Positions 57,287-64,000 of a DNA stretch of 64,000 nucleotides are shown piece after piece. Positions within the stretch are counted from its first letter, which is position 1. Each line of letters begins with the position of its first letter. The stretch comes from Tetrapyrgos nigripes (Eukaryota; Basidiomycota; Agaricomycetes; Agaricales; Campanellaceae): NCBI GenBank assembly GCA_013368315.1, contig JAACJM010000095.1, forward strand, positions 186,001 through 250,000, read 5' to 3'. A model generated the notes under the pieces. The model was not told the origin of the DNA, ran no database searches, and saw only the letters and a program-made list of their open reading frames with translations. The position numbers and the translations under genes were made by a program.

Positions 57287-58169
57287 GGCATCCAGAACAG
57301 AGCGCTAACATGACTCTGCATGGTTATATTGAGCACCGATGCACTCAGCAACAGGCTGGAGTGAGGAGGCCTTACATATGGAACTATTGGCACAGGAGCA
57401 GGAGGACCAGATACCAGATGATAGAGAGTTTGAAGGCTCTGGTGATGAGTACGGCAGGTAATTACAATTTTTTATCCTAAGGCTTTAAGTACCCTTAAGT
57501 ATATACTTAACTTAAGCCCTCACTTAAGCCTTTAAGCCGTAACCTCCAAAGGTACCCTTAATTAAGCCCTTACGGCGAACACTGGTCTCAGAAAGGTATC
57601 GAAAAACCCACTTGTCACGCGTCACGCTTGAAAGTGTTGGCAGATCGTGAAAATCTTGAGAAAGTATCGAAAATCATCGAAAATCGACCAAAGTGTCGAA
57701 ATTTATTTTTGGCCCCTTTAGCACAGCATACCAAAGCTTCATAACAACCCCCACTCCTCACCATCATAATCCAAGACCGTAGTGAAAAATGTCATGCTCC
57801 TCCACCCCGCCATTTCCACCCTATCTTCTTTAATTAACCCTCTTAAGGCTTATACCCACTTACCACATCAAGAACCCTTTCAACGCCACTTCTCGAACAA
57901 CGAAATTCCAGTACCTCGATCAGTTTGGAGTGCTCATGACTGAGGCAAGGCGAGTCAATGGGGAAGGTGCGAGGATGCACGTTTTGAAGGTATGTTGTTG
58001 ATCCGGTGAATGTGTCGTTGAGACTCATTGCTGAGGCAAAGCTAGGGCATGCGGAAGGAGGGAGGATGCATGTTTTGAGGGTCCCCTACTCTCGTAGAGA
58101 GACCGAGGGGATCGATATCGCGAGTCGTGACTCGCTGATAATACTCATAAGCGCCGAAGAAGGAAATAA

Positions 58170-58243
58170 AAAGGAGCAGGACTTGAACCTTACTTCTCTA
58201 CTGATGATATCCGCAGCGCCTTAACCGGATATCCTATGCATCC
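58170..58243 (-). ncRNA. tRNA-like sequence (tRNA relic or SINE head)
   Basis: On the minus strand the 5' end GGATGCA can pair with the 3' TGCTCC, allowing one missing A. GGTTCAAGTCC (58179-58189) is a good B box, TAGGATATCCGGTTAAGGC resembles an A box, and a TTTTT terminator follows at once. The anticodon arm does not fold properly (only three pairs), so it is not a working tRNA. A decayed tRNA gene or the head of a SINE would fit. Confidence 0.35.
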
Positions 58244-58972
58244 TATCTTACCAGTATTTCTAGTATACCCGCGTCTCCGAATTCTATCCAACCACTGTCA
58301 CCGTCGTGGAGATGTACGTGCGTAGGTAGCACAGAGCCCACTTTTCATCGGGTCTGTACGTTTATTGAACTGAGTGGCAAGCTCTGCGTGTGTGCCAAAC
58401 TCGTGCTTCAATCTGCATCGTCAAACAAAAGTACTGCTGTCAAAAAGTGTCTGCCTTACCATCGCACTCAATCTTAGTTGCTCGCAGTGCTATCCCCAAT
58501 TTTCTCGCCACCTGCATATACTATTTGCATCGCAAATCTTGTTCGATCTACAGTGCACGATGGATATTCAGAGCCGAAGATGAATTTGTAGCCTTATGTC
58601 TTTTGATTGACATCCACGAGGAGCTTTTTCGGCGAGCTTCTGTTATTCCATTTGTATGAACTATTGTATCAATCTTTCTCGGAACCATCTTAGTCTCTTC
58701 AAAATACATTGAACGCCGATTCGAAACGAATAATACTAGCTTACTACCATATCTTACAGGCAAATCACTACCGCAATCGAGAGTGAGTTGCCCCCTTAAG
58801 CGGTCGGAATAGCTCCGGTACCGGGCGCATACGGCGATTCGGAGTAGTATTTAATTTATTCAACTTGGCTCCCACGATATTTGCAACGCAAAATATGTTT
58901 TTGCCATTTGGAAAGTAGTAATTCAGCAATTACCTTGCAACCACTGATCCAGCACTGGACTTTGAGCATCAA

Positions 58973-59265
58973 TGTAGCATTTATTGGTACTCAATCTTGG
59001 CACAAGTCAGCATTTTACTTAGTCTTATGTAGCATTCATTGGTGTTCAATCTCAGCACAAGTCAGCATTTTACTTGGTCTTATGTAGCATTCATCAGTGT
59101 CCAATCCCGGCACAACTCAGCATTTCACTTAGTCTTATGTAGCATTCATTGGTGTTCAATCTCGGCACAACCCAGCATTTACTTAGCCTTATGTAGCATT
59201 CATTGGTGTTGAATCTTGGCACAAATTAGCATTTTACCTGGTCTTAAGTAGCATTTTTGGTCTTG
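58973..59265. repeat. 55 bp tandem array, about 5 copies
   Basis: Units begin TGTAGCATTCATTGGTGTTC and continue AATC(T/C)(C/T)GGCACAA..CAGCATTT, with 5-15% differences between copies. The array precedes the Tnp2 transposase region by about 1 kb, so it may be the subterminal repeat region of a CACTA element. Confidence 0.85.
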
Positions 59266-59275
59266 TGTGTAAACA

Positions 59276-59490
59276 CACTGTAGAGAAAGGGTACTCGTTA
59301 GTACTACAATAGGTACCCAGAGTCACACAGAATAAGTGAGACGACTGTATTAATACAGTACCTGTAGAGAAAGGGTACTCGTTAGTACTACGATAGGTAC
59401 TGTATGTAAGTAGTCAGTAAATATAGTAAGTATAGAGATGAATTGAATACATACCCCAGAGTCACACAGAATAAGTGAGACAACTAGGGT
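59276..59490. repeat. two interleaved short duplications
   Basis: GTAGAGAAAGGGTACTCGTT with its continuation GTACTAC occurs at 59277 and 59363, and CAGAGTCACACAGAATAAGT occurs at 59320 and 59457. The order is therefore A-B-A'-B'. The CACTGTAG at 59273 resembles a CACTA-type terminus, but no partner end is visible. Confidence 0.6.
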
Positions 59491-60338
59491 CTAAACTACG
59501 GAAAGGCAAGGTATATGTGACGCGGGTGTTGAACCCGGGTTAGGTGCCTTGGAGTATGAGGATGAAAGGATTAGCAGTAAAGATAGACGGATAAAATGGA
59601 AAAGGAAATAGCCCCTATCTAGGGACTCTTATTCTCGACACACACCATTCTTTGGAGTGAGCACCGTGGAATTCAGCATTTTTCATCATTTTCATTCAAA
59701 TAGCGTTTCTAATTGCCCCGTCTTTGTACGCGAGTCGACGGGCATGAAGAAGAAAAATGAATAGCTCAAACACGGCGACCCCAAAACGAGGCAGCAGGAA
59801 AGATATATCAAATATCCTGGAACGTGTACGAGTGGGTGTTTGGGTGTGGGAGGAAGGAGACCTGTGGAGCCGCGTGGTGTCACGAGGACTCTTGAAGGCC
59901 TAGATCTCGTCGTCCACAAGGTAAGGCAGATGACCAATGACGTAGGTCAGGCGGCCAGATACTACTGGTGTCGGGACAGTTAAATGGATGTCCGACCGTC
60001 GTGTTGGATGAGAGAGGTAAGGCGCCAGAGGTGCGACGCTCGTTAAGTGTCAGGACAACATCGTAGTATACACGGGCGCAAAGTCCACGACAGTAAGAAA
60101 TGTACTGCCTCCCAGGCAGTAAGTCGGCAGTATGACCGGCTGTAAAGTTTAGATAATGTATTAGTCATAACCTTGAATGGAAAATGCCGAGTTCACCAGG
60201 ATCCATCAAACGTCGTTTGATATTAATGCGTGCTGACTTCGAACACTTTTAATCTTTCTGCGCAACAGCTCTTTCAGTTCGCGTATGTACTAGAGATCTG
60301 ATCACATATATGTTAACTCACCATTGCTTTCTAGAATT

Positions 60339-63300
60339 ATGCCAACAAAAGTCATATGCAGCTGCTCTCGATGCAAGACTCACTCATTCCGCGAGAATGG
60401 AACATTGTATCATGGCCAAAGAATAAATGCATGGACCCGCTTAGATCATGAGAAGGCAGATAGACAACAAGCAATGCAGATAGCATCAGATTCTGAACCA
60501 GAAGATAATGCTGGTGCAGGACCATCTGATGAGTTCTACGCTATGGAAGACATACAGGAACAGCAAGCACAAGGTAGGATAAAGAGCATATTACATGGAA
60601 AAATCACATGAATTAAAATTTTAAAATATAGATTGGACCTCAGTGACTCAAAAAGTGTCATTGATTGTTGATATGTGTCATATTTTAGTTGCTTGGCTTA
60701 TCTTGCAGGCAGGTATTAGCATCAAGACTGCAAATACTGTGCTTGTTGCTCTGCAGTTTATTCTTCAGACTGCATTTCAGCTCTTCCTCTTTGTTTTAGA
60801 AATGCTAGGACACCAAGGACTTGACATTCCTATTCCCAAAATTCCTTGTGATATTTGCACTGTCTTTTGAAATTTGCATGTAGAGCCAGATATCAAGCGT
60901 ACTGCGTGTTGTTCCAAATGCTTCAGTATGTATGATACCAACCCTATTCCAGAATATTGTACCTGGCACAGCACTCCAGAAACTTACGCATGTAACACAA
61001 AACTGACCAGGGAGCATAACACAAGCAATGGAAAAGCTACAGGCCCTGCACGACTCTACAGTACTCAATCATTTGAAACATGGCTACAGTTTTTTCTGCA
61101 ATGACCAGGTATTGAGGAGCTGATTTGGAAATCATACAATGTGCAACCTTTGCCTAGTGGGAAAATGAACTCCACATGGCAGAGTCCTGCATGGAAGGAC
61201 ATGCAGGAGAAATTTCCTCCTAAAGATGGAAATCTTACCTTTGGTTTTTACATTGGTTCAATCTGTTCACAAACAAAATAGCAGGAAAAGTTGTTTCTTG
61301 TGGTGTAATTCTGCTATTCTGCATGAATTTACCACCAGAGCTACGATATCTTCCTGAAAATGTCTTCTTTGTGGGAATGATTCCAGGACCTGTATCACCT
61401 GATGTCATAACTATCTCTCATATTCTTGACCCACTTGTGGATCTTTTGATTGAATTTTGGGCTGGTAAAATTATACCAAATTTTTTGCTATCCTCAAGGA
61501 CTTTTGATCAGAATCTTGGCCATGTGTCCAGTAATAGCTGATCTACAAGCTATTCGAAAAGTTGCTGGGTTTCTCAGCCATACAGCAAGAATTTTCTGCT
61601 CATGGTGTCTGTGTACTATTGATCAAGTTGATAGCCTGGATTATGGTACCTGGGAGAAACGAGCATCACAGACTGTTGCTCAACAAGCTCAGCATTGGCA
61701 AACTTTGATGACACATGCAAGTCGTGAGGAACATGAAAGAGTGACTGGTGTTCAGTAGTCACCTTTACATAGACTCCCATAGTATGACCCAGTAAGACAT
61801 CTAATGCTAGGATTTATGCATAATACACTGGAAGGTTATCTGGAATGTCATCTCTGTGATTTATGGTGGAATGGACCACGTGATGCAGAGAAGAGAGTTA
61901 CAGTTGATGAACTTGAGGATGAGAATTTTGATAAGCAGGATCAAGCTGAGGCTGGCGCTGAGCTTGAAGAGCTTACTAGAGAGAGTGCAGAGTATGATAA
62001 CTATTCTTGTTCACAAAGTGCAATACCAGAGGTGCTTTCTCTTCAAGCAGCTACTTTTACACAAAATTTTGCAACCATCAACTCAGGGGGAACAATCTTT
62101 GGCAGCAACAATAATGCAACCAATCTTGGAAATGCTATGTATAGATCAAGATCTTATGATAGTACAAGTAGTGCCCAGTCTGAAAATACAGTCAGAGGCA
62201 TTGAGGTTGAAACTATCATGGAGACTGATGAACATAGCTTGCCAGCATCATCTTCCAGTGGATCATCATATATTCCTATTGACTCTGATTTGGGGGTGTG
62301 AAGTTTTCCTTTACCACACAGGAGATAGCTGCAATTTGTGCATGCATTAGTGATGTTGATCTTCCTACAAATGTTGAAAGGCCCCCAAAAAATCTTGGTG
62401 AAGCATCTCATGGAAAGCTGAAAGCTGCCAATTACCTAGTTTTATTTACAATAATCTTCCCACTGGTTATACTAGAATTGTTATGGAATGTGGTTGAAGA
62501 AGACTCTGGCTTTCGCAAAGCACTGTTAAGAAATTTCTACCATCTAGTTGCGTCAACAAATATTATCAGCTCCTTCTCAGTCTCCAATAGCGATGCAGAT
62601 ACATACATGAGTCATTTTGTAAAATATCGAGCATCACTCCAGGATCAAAACCCAATGACCATTATGCCATGCACAATCAGGAATTACTCAAATATTGGGA
62701 CCAGTGGCAGCTTTGAGTGAATTTCCAGGAGAAAGATTGAATGGGATGTTCCAAGGTATAAACACAAATAATCACATTTGTAAGTGACCTAGCTTTTTTA
62801 TTATTCAAATGCTAATATTACTTATGTTCAGATGATATGGATTTTACAATGCTACATCAGATGTGTCGATGAGGCCAATTTGATGCATATTTAGAGGACC
62901 AATCAGTTTCTCCTGAGTTTATCAGAAAGCTAAGAAGCTCTGAGCCAGATCTGAACAGTCTTGATTCTCATGCACAGGCTCAATTCTGGTCTGCCTCCTG
63001 GACCACAAATATTCCTGCAACTGAGTATGGTTATCTGCTCAATTACATGCAATCCCAGTCAGCTAATTGGATTGCATATAATGATTTCTCTACCAGAGGA
63101 AAATGGTCACATCTTCCATCTAGGGGCCTTCCATTGAGAGATTTTCATCAATCTGAAAAGAGAACATTTTCTACATACTCATCTCATAAAGGAAACAGTG
63201 CTATTCAGTTCTATTCTGATGAAAGGCAGACAGAAATTCCATCTGGCAGATTGTGTTAGAGAATAGATTGCGCACTTTTGTCTTTGTGAATGTTCACAAA

Positions 63301-63500
63301 GCTCTGCCAGCAATGGAAATTGAACAAACTCCATACTCAGAATACGACTTCAACACTAAACTTACCTCTACAATACCTTCAGGCATGATGGTCATTGATT
63401 CAAGCTGTATAATTACCCATGTAGTTTTCTACAAGTGTCCTGCAGGAACTTATAACATGTCTGAAGATTTTCTTATCCTATGCTCTTCTCTGGAATAGAG
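60339..63500 (+). pseudogene. Tnp2-type (CACTA/EnSpm) transposase, degenerate
   Basis: Starts near 60339 (MPTKVICSCSRCKTHSF), a Cys-rich N-terminus usual in fungal Tnp2 proteins. Near 61260-61480 the frame reads WFNLFTNKIAGKVVSCGVIL, then NLPPELRYLPENVFFVGMIP and GPVSPD, the core of the Tnp2 family. GFMHNTLEGYLECH near 61805 and NLGEASHGKLKAANYLVLFT near 62390 are further family blocks, followed by YAMHNQELLKYW and EFPGERLNGMFQ near 62670-62760. Several stops and frame changes (near 60870, 61104, 61530, 61758, 62300 and 62720) break it. Homology fades after about 63250. These transposases move DNA by cut and paste with 3 bp duplications; this copy is dead. Confidence 0.82.
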
Positions 63501-63686
63501 GTCGTTGGTAGAGACAAGTTTTGTAAGCCCAATTTGTACAAATTTCTCATCATTTATTGCAACTTTGTTAAATGCTCAGAATTTTTCAATATATCCAAAT
63601 TATAATGCTATTTAAATATAACTATAATGCAAGTTTTACACCAGGTAAAAGTAAATGATACAGAAGTCAAGCCACATGAATGCTAA

Positions 63687-64000
63687 CTAATTGTCCATCC
63701 TAACATCATCAGCAGTGGGAATATTGCTCTCATCAGTAGCTCTCTCCTTCCCTTTGTGCTGATGCTTTGAACTTGTGCCCTCCTCCAAATCATCATCTGT
63801 TTTCCTCTTGCATTTACTATCAGACTTTTCCCTGGCCTTGATCTCCTGCAACAACTTAATTGCCTCCTCCTGTTCGTCTGTAAGACTGAGGTCCTCATCA
63901 CCATCCATGTTCTCCAATATCACCTTCAACTCTGCAGCTGTTATATTCTAGACTTGCTCGCCAATAGGAGCCAGATAGTCATATCCATGGAGATCACAGC
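63687..64000 (-). pseudogene. acidic Lys/Glu-rich protein, partial, runs off the window
   Basis: On the minus strand a frame enters from beyond 64000 with CDLHGYDYLAPIGEQV, meets a TAG at about 63949, then continues ITAAELKVILENM and a charged tail (SDSKCKRKTDDDLEEG) to the stop at 63687. It faces the Tnp2 transposase tail to tail. It may be the second protein of the CACTA element or a neighbouring gene. The family is not recognised. Confidence 0.4.

Larger units (their letters stand above)
53693..57584. mobile_element. middle element B: non-autonomous hAT-type element
   Basis: The inverted ends read CAGTGTTTGCTGTAAGGGCT on the left and CAGTGTTCGCCGTAAGGGCT on the right. The 8 bp target duplication GTCTCAGA is perfect (53685-53692 and 57585-57592). 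CTTAAG words are dense near both ends. With element C removed it is about 520 bp. Its remaining interior keeps coding-like pieces on the plus strand (DSNFLDPVPQLPAGSW before C and MELLAQEQEDQIPDD after it), perhaps the rest of a transposase or captured gene. It sits in the right arm of element A. Confidence 0.88.
50980..57728. mobile_element. outer element A: long inverted arms (about 215 bp), TA-flanked
   Basis: The left arm (50980 to about 51200) starts TGCTGTGCTAAAGAGGCC. The reverse complement of the right edge starts TGCTGTGCTAAAGGGGCC at 57728 and continues alike through CGACACTTTGGTC and ACACTTTCAAG to CCTTTCTGAGAC. There the right arm is cut by element B and resumes at 53692 down to about 53590 (CTACCGAAC, TCAGCATGACGTGA, CCTGGTCCTTTTCC). 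TA dinucleotides flank both ends. Without B the unit would be about 2.85 kb. No transposase is seen in 51226-53589, which holds a 258 bp repeat and unassigned frames. It could also be two separate copies of one repeat in opposite orientation. Confidence 0.6.

Noticed and set aside
59505..59560. TPsiC-arm-like GGGTTCAACACCCG on the minus strand
   Set aside because: An isolated hairpin without acceptor, D or anticodon arms.
1..64000. CRISPR array, prokaryotic operon, toxin-antitoxin or phage system
   Set aside because: All supported genes are intron-bearing fungal genes or eukaryotic transposons; the tandem arrays lack unique spacers.

Overview
The window looks like nuclear DNA of a basidiomycete fungus, probably an agaricomycete. 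The basis is: dense short GT-AG introns (about 50-60 bp), a short unspecific peroxygenase/chloroperoxidase-type gene, a MYND-finger gene of a type common in mushrooms, a HET-domain gene, and a transposon mix of Ty1/copia, hAT and Tnp2-type CACTA elements. I cannot name the species. There is no bacterial or phage content, no CRISPR array and no rRNA.

Layout. 0.7-3.5 kb: a multi-exon gene of unknown function on the plus strand. 4.1-5.4 kb: first copy of a secreted alpha/beta-hydrolase of the epoxide-hydrolase type on the minus strand. 6.3-13.4 kb: Copia element 1, with intact LTRs and target duplication but a wrecked interior that carries a nested MITE. 13.4-20.5 kb: mostly non-coding, with a possible TIR element, one weak gene candidate and duplicated gene debris. 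20.5-23.0 kb: MYND-finger gene. 23.4-25.8 kb: long coiled-coil gene carrying three in-frame TGA codons. 26.2-27.5 kb: second hydrolase copy. 27.5-31.9 kb: decayed duplicated sequence. 31.9-40.3 kb: third hydrolase copy, cut in its first exon by Copia element 2 (32.9-40.0 kb).

The right third continues with a peroxygenase gene (42.4-43.4 kb), a Pro/Gly-rich gene (43.6-44.3 kb), a HET-domain pseudogene split by a 760 bp insertion (44.5-47.3 kb) and low-complexity and remnant sequence (47.5-50.9 kb). At 51.0-57.7 kb a three-level nest of DNA transposons ends in a structurally intact hAT element. Beyond it lie a tRNA-like sequence, a 55 bp tandem array (59 kb) and a degenerate Tnp2 (CACTA) transposase up to the window edge.

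Three things tie the region together. A module containing the hydrolase and its flanks has been duplicated at least three times. Transposons have repeatedly landed in genes and in each other, with readable target duplications that give an order of events. Several reading frames end at TGA where an Arg CGA codon is expected, a pattern compatible with C-to-T decay at CpG. I found no convincing new biochemical system. The most notable items are the nested hAT stack, the broken Copia interior between near-identical LTRs, and the Copia primer-binding sites that match the anticodon arm of initiator tRNA-Met.
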